Positions 19,773-28,753 of a stretch of 64,000 nucleotides of DNA are shown in pieces. Position numbers and translations under genes: made by a program. How positions within the stretch are numbered: the first letter of the stretch is position 1; every line of letters begins with the position of its first letter. The notes beneath the pieces were generated by a model. The model was not told the origin of the DNA. It did not search any database and saw nothing but the letters and a program-made list of their open reading frames with translations. Source of the DNA: Diaphorobacter caeni (lineage in GTDB: Bacteria > Pseudomonadota > Gammaproteobacteria > Burkholderiales > Burkholderiaceae_C); assembly GCF_015354245.1 (NCBI RefSeq), contig NZ_JADKYZ010000003.1, forward strand, positions 434,001 through 498,000, written 5' to 3'.

Positions 19773-21203
19773 TCAATTCCAGTCGAAGCGCTCGCCCTCC
19801 TCCGGCACCACCGCATCCATCCCCAACTGCTCCTTGAGCTTGCCCGCCAGAATCCGTGCGGGCTCGGCCTCGCCGTGCACCACGTATGTCATGTGCGGCT
19901 TCTTCTGGAACGCCCCCGCCCAGTCCAGCAGCGCCTTCTGATCGGCATGGGCCGAAAAGCCGCCCAGCGTGTGGATCGATGCGCGCACGTCGATTTCCTC
20001 GCCGAACATGCGGACCTGCTTGACGCCATCGACCAATCGCCTGCCTAGCGATCCTGCGGTCTGGAAGCCGCAGATGATGACCGCGCAGTCGGGGTTGCCG
20101 AGGTTGTTGCGCAGGTGGTGAAGCACACGGCCCGCGTCGCACATGCCGCTGGCGCTGATGATCACCGCGCCGCTCTTGATGCGGTTGAGCTTGATGGAGT
20201 CTTCGACGTCGCTGATGAAGTGGATGCGCTTGCTCTCCATGAGCTTGGCGGCGCTGCCGAGCAGTTGTTGGGCTTCTTCGTCGAACACCGAGAAATGCTT
20301 GAGCGTGATTTCCGTGGCGGCAACGGCCATGGGAGAGTCGACGAAGATCTCGACGTTGCCAAGACGCCCCTGCTGCGCGAGCTGCAGGAAGTGATAGAGC
20401 AGCTCCTGCGTGCGGCCCACGGCGAAGGCCGGGATGACGATGTTGCCATGCGGCGCCGTGCGGTTGACCACCTCGACCAGCTCGTCGAGCGTGGAGCCCA
20501 GGTCCTTGTGCAGACGGTCGCCGTAGGTCGATTCGATCAGCAGCACATCGGCCTCGTCGATGGGAGTCGGATCGCGCAGAATGACGCGCCCGGGCTGGCC
20601 GAGGTCGCCGCTCGCGACCAGCTTGGTGACCTTGCCGTGTGCATCAGTGAGCCAGACCTCGAGAATCGCCGAGCCAAGAATGTGCCCCGCGTCGCGCATG
20701 CGGACCTGCACGTTGGCATGCGGCGAAAACGTCTTGTCATACGGCTGCGCGCGGGTCTGCTCCATCGCAAGCGCGACGTGGGCGAGGCTGTAGAGGGGCA
20801 ATTGCACGTCCTTGTTCGCCTTGTAGGAATTGCCGCGCTGATGGCGCAGGCCTCCGGACTTCTGGCGCTTGATGTCGCGCTCATACTCCATCTGCTGGAT
20901 GTGCGCGCTGTCCTTGAGCAGCACGTCGAGCAGATCTCTCGTCGCCAGGGTGCAATGGATCGGGCCGCGAAACCCGCGCGCCGCGAGCTTGGGCAGGAGA
21001 CCGCTGTGGTCGATGTGGGCATGGGTGAGCAGCACGAAATCGATGCTTGCGGGATCGAAGGTGAATGCGTTTTCGTTGTGCTCGTCGGCCTCGTGTCCGC
21101 CCTGGGCCATGCCGCAATCGATGAGGAAGCGGCAGCCATTCGCCTCGACCAGATGACAGGAGCCGGTGACCGTCTGCGCCGCGCCGTGGAATGTGATGTT
21201 CAT
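19773..21203 (-). CDS. beta-CASP metallo-beta-lactamase-fold RNA exonuclease-like protein
   Basis: The protein has 476 residues from ATG 21203. Motif 2 of the metallo-beta-lactamase fold is THAHIDHSG, and VASGDLGQPGR holds the next ligand. The beta-CASP insertion follows with PAFAVGRTQELLYHFL, then ISASGMCDAGRVLHHL, GGFSAHADQKALLDW and VVHGEAEPARILAGKL. This is the bacterial relative of CPSF73/YSH1 nucleases. Such proteins process or degrade RNA in the cytoplasm; the exact target here is unknown. An in-frame extension to 21257 lacks domain similarity. Confidence 0.92.
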   Translation of the reverse strand: MNITFHGAAQTVTGSCHLVEANGCRFLIDCGMAQGGHEADEHNENAFTFDPASIDFVLLTHAHIDHSGLLPKLAARGFRGPIHCTLATRDLLDVLLKDSAHIQQMEYERDIKRQKSGGLRHQRGNSYKANKDVQLPLYSLAHVALAMEQTRAQPYDKTFSPHANVQVRMRDAGHILGSAILEVWLTDAHGKVTKLVASGDLGQPGRVILRDPTPIDEADVLLIESTYGDRLHKDLGSTLDELVEVVNRTAPHGNIVIPAFAVGRTQELLYHFLQLAQQGRLGNVEIFVDSPMAVAATEITLKHFSVFDEEAQQLLGSAAKLMESKRIHFISDVEDSIKLNRIKSGAVIISASGMCDAGRVLHHLRNNLGNPDCAVIICGFQTAGSLGRRLVDGVKQVRMFGEEIDVRASIHTLGGFSAHADQKALLDWAGAFQKKPHMTYVVHGEAEPARILAGKLKEQLGMDAVVPEEGERFDWN

Positions 21204-21357
21204 GGATATATGGCCCGAGCCACCGGGCTGGTTGCGAAAGTTGCTCGAATGATTCAAGCCAATCTATCACCACTGGTCACCCAGTACTCAGTCGCGTGAT
21301 CGGATCGCCATCGTCACTTGATCAACATCAATACCCAAGACATCCGGAGCCGTTGTC

Positions 21358-22464
21358 TCAGAGCGGTTCGAGGCGCGCCGGATCGGGCCGTGCGCACCAT
21401 TCGGCGAACTCGTCGGCCAATTGGCGTGCGGCTGCGACGCCCTGCTCCCACGCCCTCACCCGGCCCGCGTTGTCACTGAGGTAGTTCACAAAATCATTGC
21501 GATCCGGCAGCTTGGCATGGGGCAAGGTCTTGACCCATTCGGGATCGGGCGCGAGCACCACCATGCGGTCGAGCGCCGAAGTCGCGTGGTGGCGCGATCG
21601 CCAGGCCTTGTCAAGCCAACCGGGAATCACCTGCTTCTGGAAATGCGGATAGAGCACGATACCGTCCCGCTCGCCGCTCAGGTAGCGCAGATGCAGGTGG
21701 TAGTCGGTGATGCCGCCATCCCAGTAGGCGCCGCGCGGTGCGCCGGGAATGTCGTGCACGGCGCGAAGCATGAACGGGATGGAGCAGCTGGCCTGCAGGG
21801 CGGGCATGAAGTTGCGTTCAACGAGCGCCACCTGGAGCGTGCGGAAATCTTCGGTATCGAACGGCATCCTCGCGGGCTTGCCGCCGTCGAGCGAAGAGAA
21901 CACCACGCGCTCCAGCCAGTGCGCGAGCCCCCGACGGCTGATCGCGTTGCTCGCATAGGCCCCCAGATAACCCAGCGGCGTGGCGAGCCGCCCCTCGCGC
22001 GCAAGCAGGCCGCGTCCGTGCGAGGTGACCACATGCAGGCGATAGCGCGGATGGGCCAGCAGCGCCGTCACCTCGCCGCCGAAGAACGTCTGCAGATTCT
22101 GCGCGAACCGGGTGCTCACATGCTCGGCACTGGGGCGCTTGGCACCGGGCTCGATGTCGTATTCCTGATGGATGTAGTCGTGCTCCAGCCGCTCGAAGGC
22201 GCGCACCGCGTCGGGCAGACAGGCGGTCGCCATGCGCCACGCGCCTATGGAGCCGCCGATCAGATGCACCGGTTGCGCGGAGCCCGGCAGCCAGTCGCCA
22301 AAAATGAAACGATCCAGCGGTCCGAGGATCAGCCCCTTGGGGCCACCCGCCGCAGCGGGAATCACGCGCACCATGTCGGGCGCGAGAGCCCCCCGCTCGC
22401 GGATCTGCGCAAGTGCCGCAGGGCCGGCGTAAATGCGAAGCGCCTTCTTCGCCGGGCGCGTCAT
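21358..22464 (-). CDS. patatin-like phospholipase
   Basis: The protein has 368 residues. The oxyanion region is AAAGGPKGL, the nucleophile Ser is in LIGGSIGAW (GxSxG) and the partner Asp is in YWDGGITDYHL (DGG), so the Ser-Asp dyad is complete. It likely hydrolyses acyl esters of lipids. No signal peptide is visible. It starts with ATG 22464 overlapping the stop of the HDOD gene (ATGA), so the two are translationally coupled. The open frame continues upstream inside the HDOD gene but is not used. Confidence 0.9.
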   Translation of the reverse strand: MTRPAKKALRIYAGPAALAQIRERGALAPDMVRVIPAAAGGPKGLILGPLDRFIFGDWLPGSAQPVHLIGGSIGAWRMATACLPDAVRAFERLEHDYIHQEYDIEPGAKRPSAEHVSTRFAQNLQTFFGGEVTALLAHPRYRLHVVTSHGRGLLAREGRLATPLGYLGAYASNAISRRGLAHWLERVVFSSLDGGKPARMPFDTEDFRTLQVALVERNFMPALQASCSIPFMLRAVHDIPGAPRGAYWDGGITDYHLHLRYLSGERDGIVLYPHFQKQVIPGWLDKAWRSRHHATSALDRMVVLAPDPEWVKTLPHAKLPDRNDFVNYLSDNAGRVRAWEQGVAAARQLADEFAEWCARPDPARLEPL

Positions 22465-23288
22465 GCTTCCTCGAACCGCGGTTTCCAGTTGATCGGGTCC
22501 TGCTGCAGCACGGTGTCGATGTCGAGGCCGAGCGTCATGCCGATCTCGCCGGGATAGGTCACCGCGAGTTCGCGCTCGTTGAGCTGGGCCTCTCCGGCCC
22601 GCGCGCGCCAGATGGCCAGATTGAGCACGGCGGCCAGCGGCTCGTAGGCGTCGTTGTCCAGCGGGTTGCCCTGATAGCACAGCGCCTCGACCAGCACCTG
22701 CGGCAGTTTCCAGCGCTTGGCAAGTCCCGCACTCACCTGCGCGTAGCTGAAGCCGAAGAGACGATACTCGAACTCCATGCGGCGCAGGTCGAACGGACCA
22801 CAGAGCACGTTGATGTTGTTGATGCGGTCGGCTTCGGAGCGATGGATCACGAGCGAGCCCACCGCATGCAGCAGACCGGCCGTGTAGGCCACCATCGGAT
22901 TCAGGTGGACGATGCCCGCAAGGGACCGGGCGAGCCTGGCGGTCTCGAGGCTGTAGCGCCAGAACTGCTGAAGGTTCATGCCCGGCACCGAGCGCGACGC
23001 GGTGCCCACGGGCGCTGCGGCGACCACGGCGCGCAGGGCGGAATTGGGCAGCAGCGCGAGCGCTTGCGGCACGCCCATCACCAGCCGGTGGGCACCGAAG
23101 CGCTCACCGTTGGCGACGCACAGCAGCGCCGCCGCGAGACCGGGGTCGCTGCTGAAGAGTTGACTGAGGCGCGACAGATGAGGCTCCGGCGCCATCAGCT
23201 CGGTCATCAGCAGCGCAACGGTGCGCGGCAGGCTGGGAACCACCAAAGAGTGGTCCAACGTCTCGGTCGCAGTGGCAGTTGCAGTCAC
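22461..23288 (-). CDS. HDOD-domain protein
   Basis: The protein has 275 residues. The HDOD domain spans roughly residues 15-215: LPRTVALLMTELMAPEPHLSRLSQLFSSDPGLAAALLCVAN, then TAGLLHAVGSLVI. HDOD proteins resemble HD phosphohydrolases without the full catalytic set; the HD pair is not intact here, which is usual. They act as signalling scaffolds. It is the first gene of a two-gene unit with the patatin lipase, sharing ATGA. No partner sensor kinase or diguanylate cyclase is nearby. The role is unknown. Confidence 0.88.
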   Translation of the reverse strand: MTATATATETLDHSLVVPSLPRTVALLMTELMAPEPHLSRLSQLFSSDPGLAAALLCVANGERFGAHRLVMGVPQALALLPNSALRAVVAAAPVGTASRSVPGMNLQQFWRYSLETARLARSLAGIVHLNPMVAYTAGLLHAVGSLVIHRSEADRINNINVLCGPFDLRRMEFEYRLFGFSYAQVSAGLAKRWKLPQVLVEALCYQGNPLDNDAYEPLAAVLNLAIWRARAGEAQLNERELAVTYPGEIGMTLGLDIDTVLQQDPINWKPRFEEA

Positions 23289-23426
23289 CTGGCAATTCGG
23301 GTTGTAACAAACTGGCCCGATTATCCACGCTGCCGTGAGCCTTCTGTGAAATTGTTAACGCATGTTCACCGTGTGTCACAGTCTGGAGTACCCGACTGTT
23401 GCACACGGCGACAATCTCGCGTGATT

Positions 23427-25781
23427 TCAGCGCTTGGGCTGTTGCAACTTGGCAAATGCGGAGGCCATGGCCGACTGCTGAGGCACGTCGTTGCCGCGCC
23501 GCGGAGGCTGGGCGTAACCACGTCCCGCGCCTTCGAAGCGGTTGTCGCGGGGGCCATCGCGGCGCGCCGGTGCCGCGTCAAGCTTCATGGTCAGGCTGAT
23601 GCGCTTGCGCGCCTCGTCCACCTCCATGACCTTGACCTTGACGATATCGCCGGTCTTCACCACTTCGCGCGCGTCGTTGACGAACTTGTGGCTGAGCTGG
23701 CTCACGTGCACGAGACCATCCTGATGCACGCCGAGATCGACGAACGCGCCGAACTGCGCGACGTTGCTCACCGTGCCCTCGAGGATCATGCCTTCCTTCA
23801 GGTCCTTGATGTCCTCGACGCCTTCATTGAAGCGCGCGACCTTGAAGTCGGGTCGCGGATCGCGGCCCGGCTTTTCGAGTTCGCCCAGAATGTCCTTCAC
23901 CGTGATCACGCCGAACTTCTCGTTGGCGAACAGCTCAGGCTTGAGCGTCTTGAGCATGTCGGCGCGGCCCATGATCTCGTTCACCGGCTTGCCAGTCTTC
24001 TCGATGATCTGCTCGACCACGGCATAGGTTTCGGGGTGGACGCCCGTCATGTCGAGCGGATTCTCGCCACCGCGAATGCGCAGAAAGCCCGCGGACTGCT
24101 CGAACGTCTTGGCGCCGAGGCCGCTCACGTCCATGAGCTGCTTGCGGCTCTTGAACGCGCCGTTCGATTCACGCCAGCGCACGACCGACTTGGCCACACT
24201 CGACGACAGGCCCGACACGCGCGAGAGCAGCGGCACGCTGGCCGTGTTCAGATCCACGCCCACCGAGTTCACGCAATCCTCGACCACGGCCTCCAGCGTG
24301 CGCGCGAGCTCGCTCTGGTTCACGTCATGCTGGTACTGGCCCACGCCAATGCTCTTGGGCTCGATCTTCACGAGTTCGGCCAGCGGATCCTGCAGGCGGC
24401 GAGCAATTGAAGCCGCGCCGCGCAGGCTCACGTCCACATCGGGCATTTCCTGAGAGGCGTATTCGCTGGCGGAGTAGACCGAGGCACCGGCCTCGCTCAC
24501 CACCACCTTTTCAATGTGCTTGTCGGCCTTGGCAGCCAGCTTGATCAGGTCGGCGGCGAGCTTGTCGGTCTCGCGGCTGGCCGTGCCGTTGCCGATGGCG
24601 ATCAGGTTCACGCCATGCTTTTCGACCAGCTTGGCCAGCGTGTGCAGCGAGCCTTCCCAGTCCTTGCGCGGTTCGTGCGGGTAGACGGTGGCGGTCTCGA
24701 CCAGCTTGCCGGTCGAATCGACCACGGCCACCTTCACGCCGGTGCGGATGCCCGGGTCCAGCCCCATCACCACGCGCGGGCCCGCGGGCGCCGCCAGCAG
24801 CAGATCACGCAGGTTGTCGGCGAACACCTTGATCGCGACCTTCTCGGCATCTTCGCGCAGACGCGAGAACAGATCGCGCTCGGTGGAAAGGCTGAGCTTG
24901 ACGCGCCAGGTCCAGGCCACGCACTTGCGGATCAGATCGTCGGACTTGCGTGCCGCATGGCTCCACTCCAAATGGTTGGCGATGCGGCCTTCGGCGATGC
25001 TCGGCTTGCCCGGTTCGGGCTCGACCGGCAGCACCAGCTTGGCTTCCAGAATTTCGAGCGCGCGGCCACGGAACACGGCGAGCGCGCGATGCGAGGGGAC
25101 GCGGCCAATCGGCTCGTCGTATTCGAAATAGTCGCGGAACTTGGCGACCTCGGGGTCGTTCTCGTTCTTGGCGTCGACCTTCTTGCTGCGCAAAAGGCCT
25201 TCGCTCCACAGCCATTCGCGCATGCCCTGCACCAGCGCGGCGTCTTCGGCCCAGCGCTCGGAGAGGATGTCACGCACACCGTCGAGCACGGCGGGCACGG
25301 TCGAGAAGTCCGCGCCGGGCTTGCCGTCAGGCAGCACTTCGGGATCCTTGAGGAATGCCTTGCCCTCCTCGTTCGGATCAAGATCGGGATTCTCGAACAG
25401 CATGTCCGCCAGCGGCTCGATGCCGAACTCCTTGGCGATCTGCCCCTTGGTGCGGCGCTTTTGCTTGAACGGCAGGTAGATGTCCTCAAGCTCCTGCTTG
25501 GTCGGCGCGGCGGCGATGGCGGCGCGCAGCGCGTCCGTCAGCTTGCCCTGCTCGTCGATGGCCTTGAGCACGGCGACGCGGCGGTCTTCCAGCTCGCGCA
25601 GATACGACAGCCGCGCTTCAAGCTCGCGCAGCTGGATGTCGTCCAGACCGCCGGTCACTTCCTTGCGGTAGCGCGCGATGAACGGAACCGTGGCCCCGCC
25701 ATCCAGCAGCTCGACGGCTGCGCGCACCTGAGATTCTGAAATTTTGATTTCTGCGGCCAGTTGCCGTGTGATCTGCTGCAT
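23427..25781 (-). CDS. tex: Tex family RNA-binding transcription accessory protein
   Basis: The protein has 784 residues, the full length for Tex. An N-terminal helical region (ISESQVRAAVELLDGGATVPFIARYRKEVTGGLDD) is followed by the YqgF/RuvC-like domain (VVMGLDPGIRTGVKVAVVD at about residue 340), helix-hairpin-helix repeats (FKSRKQLMDVSGLGAKTFEQSAGFLRI) and a C-terminal S1 domain (GMILEGTVSNVAQFGAFVDLGVHQDGLVHVSQLS, residues about 648-720). The tail is Arg/Gly-rich (RRDGPRDNRFEGAGRGYAQPPRRG). Tex binds nucleic acid and affects transcription in the cytoplasm. It is monocistronic by spacing. Confidence 0.96.
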   Translation of the reverse strand: MQQITRQLAAEIKISESQVRAAVELLDGGATVPFIARYRKEVTGGLDDIQLRELEARLSYLRELEDRRVAVLKAIDEQGKLTDALRAAIAAAPTKQELEDIYLPFKQKRRTKGQIAKEFGIEPLADMLFENPDLDPNEEGKAFLKDPEVLPDGKPGADFSTVPAVLDGVRDILSERWAEDAALVQGMREWLWSEGLLRSKKVDAKNENDPEVAKFRDYFEYDEPIGRVPSHRALAVFRGRALEILEAKLVLPVEPEPGKPSIAEGRIANHLEWSHAARKSDDLIRKCVAWTWRVKLSLSTERDLFSRLREDAEKVAIKVFADNLRDLLLAAPAGPRVVMGLDPGIRTGVKVAVVDSTGKLVETATVYPHEPRKDWEGSLHTLAKLVEKHGVNLIAIGNGTASRETDKLAADLIKLAAKADKHIEKVVVSEAGASVYSASEYASQEMPDVDVSLRGAASIARRLQDPLAELVKIEPKSIGVGQYQHDVNQSELARTLEAVVEDCVNSVGVDLNTASVPLLSRVSGLSSSVAKSVVRWRESNGAFKSRKQLMDVSGLGAKTFEQSAGFLRIRGGENPLDMTGVHPETYAVVEQIIEKTGKPVNEIMGRADMLKTLKPELFANEKFGVITVKDILGELEKPGRDPRPDFKVARFNEGVEDIKDLKEGMILEGTVSNVAQFGAFVDLGVHQDGLVHVSQLSHKFVNDAREVVKTGDIVKVKVMEVDEARKRISLTMKLDAAPARRDGPRDNRFEGAGRGYAQPPRRGNDVPQQSAMASAFAKLQQPKR

Positions 25782-25939
25782 GAACTAACTTCGGTTCTCG
25801 CCGGAACAATCCGGATCGACTCCATTGGGGCAAAGTAAACGATAGAGTTTGCCACAGCGAGCAGACCGCCCCGACGAGGCACTCGATCGGGTGTGTCAGC
25901 AATCGTTTGCCGCAGGCCGCACGCGGCGTTGCGGGCGAT

Positions 25940-26488
25940 TCAGCGGAAGGTGTAGTTCGCCTGGAACATCAACCCCGAGTTGCCCAGCAGATTGAGCTGC
26001 GCTCCCCAGTGGCTGCTGAAATCCCAGCCCACCGCGGGAATGACGGTCACGCCCCAGCCGCTCTTGTTGTTGAGCGGAATCTTCTTGTTGTACGGGTACT
26101 TGTAGCCATGGATCACCCCGCCGGTGAGCTTGACATAGAACTGCTGCGTGCTGTCGAACGGTCGAAACATCCAGCCGTAATAGGCGTATTGGCTGAACTG
26201 ACCAAAGGAGTTGCTGAACAGCGCCAACCCCGCCACGTTGCGCTCGCCGAACTGCTTTTCGGCCGTCACCAGCCAGACGTACTTGTGCTTCTCGTCATCG
26301 GGCTCGAAGTCGTGCTCCTTCTTGGCATCCGAGAAATGATAGGTGTACGGGGCGTAGCCCAGCGTCCAGCCCGCAAGCGGCGACGGAGATTCGACGGTCG
26401 CTCCGGCGGCGAAGGCACGGAAAGGGAGCAAAGAAACAAGGAGCAGCCCGCCACACAGGACGGAACGCTGCACGGATGGCAACATCAT
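25940..26488 (-). CDS. small outer-membrane beta-barrel protein of unknown function
   Basis: The protein has 182 residues from ATG 26488. It has an N-terminal signal peptide ending AFA-AG, then alternating aromatic and polar residues typical of a beta barrel (WTLGYAPYTYHF, YVWLVTAEKQFG, FSQYAYYGWMFRPF, WGVTVIPAVGWDFS) and an aromatic-basic C-terminal FR. Size and pattern recall the PagP palmitoyltransferase group, but I cannot confirm the PagP catalytic residues. I would call it a PagP-like or hypothetical outer-membrane protein. TTG 26518 would lengthen it by ten. Confidence 0.65.
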   Translation of the reverse strand: MMLPSVQRSVLCGGLLLVSLLPFRAFAAGATVESPSPLAGWTLGYAPYTYHFSDAKKEHDFEPDDEKHKYVWLVTAEKQFGERNVAGLALFSNSFGQFSQYAYYGWMFRPFDSTQQFYVKLTGGVIHGYKYPYNKKIPLNNKSGWGVTVIPAVGWDFSSHWGAQLNLLGNSGLMFQANYTFR

Positions 26489-26671
26489 GGCGTTATCTTT
26501 ATGGATTCTCGAAACCAAGGCGAACTCGGCACAGGCTATCAGCGACTGTTATACGATTGAACGGCGGGACGCGTGTAACCGAGTTTTCACCCACAGGGCC
26601 TTCTCGCGAGGCCTTCAGCGCAAACCGAACATTTTTGGCGCCGCATGCTGAACAAAAGCTGAACATCAACC

Positions 26672-27070
26672 ATGACACCCCTGCCCTTCGCCATCCGCAC
26701 CGAATGCCCGCCCGGCGCATGTGTCTGCGGGCGCGAGGCGCTGCTGCAGGCGCCGGATGCCGACCTGCGGGTGATGCGACTCACGCGCGAAGAGGAAAAG
26801 CGCTTGCTGCAACGCCTTGAAAATCTGGTGTCATTGCAGGATCTGCGTCATCTGCAGGACCTGCTCCAAAAACAGCTGGGGATCGAGTTGACCATCCGCC
26901 TCGGCCCCAGCGAGGTCCGCAGCCTGCGCGGCATCGCGATTCTGGTGAACGAGCAACCGGGTCTGTGCAAGAAGACGCGCCAGTCGATTCCCGCCGCCAT
27001 CAAGAAGGCCATGGAGCAGCGCCCCGAAATCGCTTTCGAATTGCTCGACGAGGGAGGGCTGTTCTCGTGA
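26672..27070 (+). CDS. hypothetical protein with N-terminal cysteine cluster
   Basis: The protein has 132 residues. Near the N-terminus a Cys-rich patch CPPGACVCGRE (Cys12, 17, 19) could bind metal or an iron-sulfur cluster. A charged helical segment follows (TREEEKRLLQRLENLVSLQDLRHLQDLLQKQL), probably a coiled coil or helical hairpin, then a C-terminal part with LGPSEVRSLRGIAILVNEQPGLCKKTR. No signal peptide. It lies 32 bp before the DUF72 gene on the same strand, so cotranscription is likely. I do not recognise the family. Confidence 0.7.
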   Translation: MTPLPFAIRTECPPGACVCGREALLQAPDADLRVMRLTREEEKRLLQRLENLVSLQDLRHLQDLLQKQLGIELTIRLGPSEVRSLRGIAILVNEQPGLCKKTRQSIPAAIKKAMEQRPEIAFELLDEGGLFS

Positions 27071-27102
27071 GCCCCTTGGATCGATGGTAAGTTCGCAGCG
27101 CA

Positions 27103-28197
27103 ATGCACGATCAAGATGACCTTTTCGGCACGCCCGAGGCCCTCGCGCCCAAGCCGGAACGCGAGAAGCGGCCCAAGGCCGAAACCACCCCCGAGCGATC
27201 AACCGCCCCACGCAAGGGCAGCCTGCAGGCCGCGCTCTGGAGCGACGAGCTGATCGCGCTCGGCAAAGCGTTGCCCGACACGGTGCGCCTTGGCACCTCC
27301 TCATGGAGCTATCCCGGCTGGGAGGGCATGGTCTGGCAGAACGCGCCATCCGAGCAGACGCTCGCCAAGAAGGGGCTCGAGATCTACGCCCAGCATCCGC
27401 TGCTGCGCACGGTCAGCATCGACCGCAGCTTCTACCGCCCGCTTTCGGCCAGCGACTTTGCCCGCTATGCCGCGCAGGTGCCTGCCGGATTCCGCTTCAT
27501 GGTCAAAGCGCCGAGCTTGCTCAGCGACGCCTTGGTGCGCAGTGAAGACGGGCGCGGCAAGGAGCCCAACGCCGCGTTTCTCAGCCCCGAACTCGCGGTG
27601 CAGGAATTCATCGCCCCGGCCCTCGAAGGCCTCGGCCAGACGCTTGGCGCGCTGGTCTTTCAGCTGAATCCCCTGCCCTGGCACATGCTGGATCGCCTGC
27701 CCGCAGTGATCGAACAACTGCACACCATGCTCGCAGCCCTGCCCGCGCTGCGGCCTCACGCGCCGGACGGCGTGATCGCCGTCGAGGTGCGCGACCCGCA
27801 ATGGCTCGCGCCCGACATGCTGCCGCTGTTCGCCGACGCCCTGCGGTCCGCCGGCGCCACCTACTGCCTCGGCCTGCACGCCAAGATGCCGCCGCTCGCC
27901 GAACAACTCGCGCTGCTGCGCAGGCTCTGGCCCGGCCCGCTCGTCTGCCGCTGGAACCTGCACCCGATCCACGGCCCGTACGGCTACGCGGAAGCCGAGA
28001 AGCTGTATGGCCCCTACGACCGCATCCACCACCCCGAACCCGCGCTGCACGCCGAGCTGGCCCGTCTCATCCGCACCTTCTCCGCACACGGGCAGAACGC
28101 CTACGTCGCCATCAGCAATCATGCGGAAGGCTGTGCGCCGCTGTCGGTACAGAGCCTGGCGCGGGAGATCGTCCATCCATCCCCGCCAGAGGGTTGA
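27103..28197 (+). CDS. DUF72 family protein
   Basis: The protein has 364 residues. The DUF72 (YecE-like) TIM-barrel is seen in VRLGTSSWSYPGWEGMVW, IDRSFYRPLSASDFARYAAQVPAGFRFMVKAPSLLSD, GALVFQLNPLPWHML, AVEVRDPQWLAPDML and VCRWNLHPIHGPYGY. The first 60 residues are a charged, probably disordered extension (FGTPEALAPKPEREKRPKAETTPERST). The function of DUF72 is not established. It is paired with the preceding Cys-rich gene. The stop abuts the converging Lrp-type gene with no gap. Confidence 0.9.
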   Translation: MHDQDDLFGTPEALAPKPEREKRPKAETTPERSTAPRKGSLQAALWSDELIALGKALPDTVRLGTSSWSYPGWEGMVWQNAPSEQTLAKKGLEIYAQHPLLRTVSIDRSFYRPLSASDFARYAAQVPAGFRFMVKAPSLLSDALVRSEDGRGKEPNAAFLSPELAVQEFIAPALEGLGQTLGALVFQLNPLPWHMLDRLPAVIEQLHTMLAALPALRPHAPDGVIAVEVRDPQWLAPDMLPLFADALRSAGATYCLGLHAKMPPLAEQLALLRRLWPGPLVCRWNLHPIHGPYGYAEAEKLYGPYDRIHHPEPALHAELARLIRTFSAHGQNAYVAISNHAEGCAPLSVQSLAREIVHPSPPEG

Positions 28198-28719
28198 TCA
28201 GACTCCGCCCGCGCGCAGCGTCTCGAGGTGAATGCTGGTCTCGGAATGCCGGATGCCCTTGATGAGGCGGATGCGCTCCAGCGCCTGGGAGAGTTCGGGC
28301 AGCGAGCGCACCTGCAGCTCGGCCAGCAGATCCCACTGGCCGTTGGTCGCATGCAGGGCCTGCACGGCGGGCTCGCCGAGCAGCGAGGCCGAGACGCGCC
28401 GCGCGTCGTTTCCTTCGATGGCGATGCTCATCCAGGCGCGCAGGCCGCCGGTTTCCGCCTCGGGCCGCAGGCGCACGGTGTAGCCGACGATCACGCCGGC
28501 GTCTTCGAGGCGGCGCAGCCGGTTGGTCACGGTCGCGCGCGAGACGCCCAGCCGCGTGGCGAGCGTGGCGATGCTTTCACGGGCGTTGTGGCGCAACAGG
28601 GCCAGCAACTGCTGATCGGTGGCGTCGAGACTGTGCATAGTGTCATTCTGACGTGGCCAATTGCGCAGTAAATCAGGCAAATCGCTCATATCAGGCTCTT
28701 GGGATTGGTTCATGGCCAT
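28198..28719 (-). CDS. Lrp/AsnC family transcriptional regulator
   Basis: The protein has 173 residues from ATG 28719 (AGG 6-8 bp upstream); shorter starts at 28713 or at MHSLDATDQQ are possible. The DNA-binding part is LDATDQQLLALLRHNARESIATLATRLGVSRATVTNRLRRLEDAGVI, followed by the ligand-binding RAM domain (AWMSIAIEGNDARRVSASLLG, QWDLLAELQVRSLPELSQALERI). It is divergent from ornithine cyclodeaminase with only 34 bp between the starts. Amino-acid-responsive control of that gene, and of itself, is inferred. Confidence 0.9.
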   Translation of the reverse strand: MAMNQSQEPDMSDLPDLLRNWPRQNDTMHSLDATDQQLLALLRHNARESIATLATRLGVSRATVTNRLRRLEDAGVIVGYTVRLRPEAETGGLRAWMSIAIEGNDARRVSASLLGEPAVQALHATNGQWDLLAELQVRSLPELSQALERIRLIKGIRHSETSIHLETLRAGGV

Positions 28720-28753
28720 GAGAACCTAGTCATGCCATCTTCTGGAGCCCATC

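Noticed and set aside
22413-25739. long rightward frames opposite tex and the HDOD gene
   Set aside because: Shadows of two well-supported genes on the other strand; composition is antisense-like.
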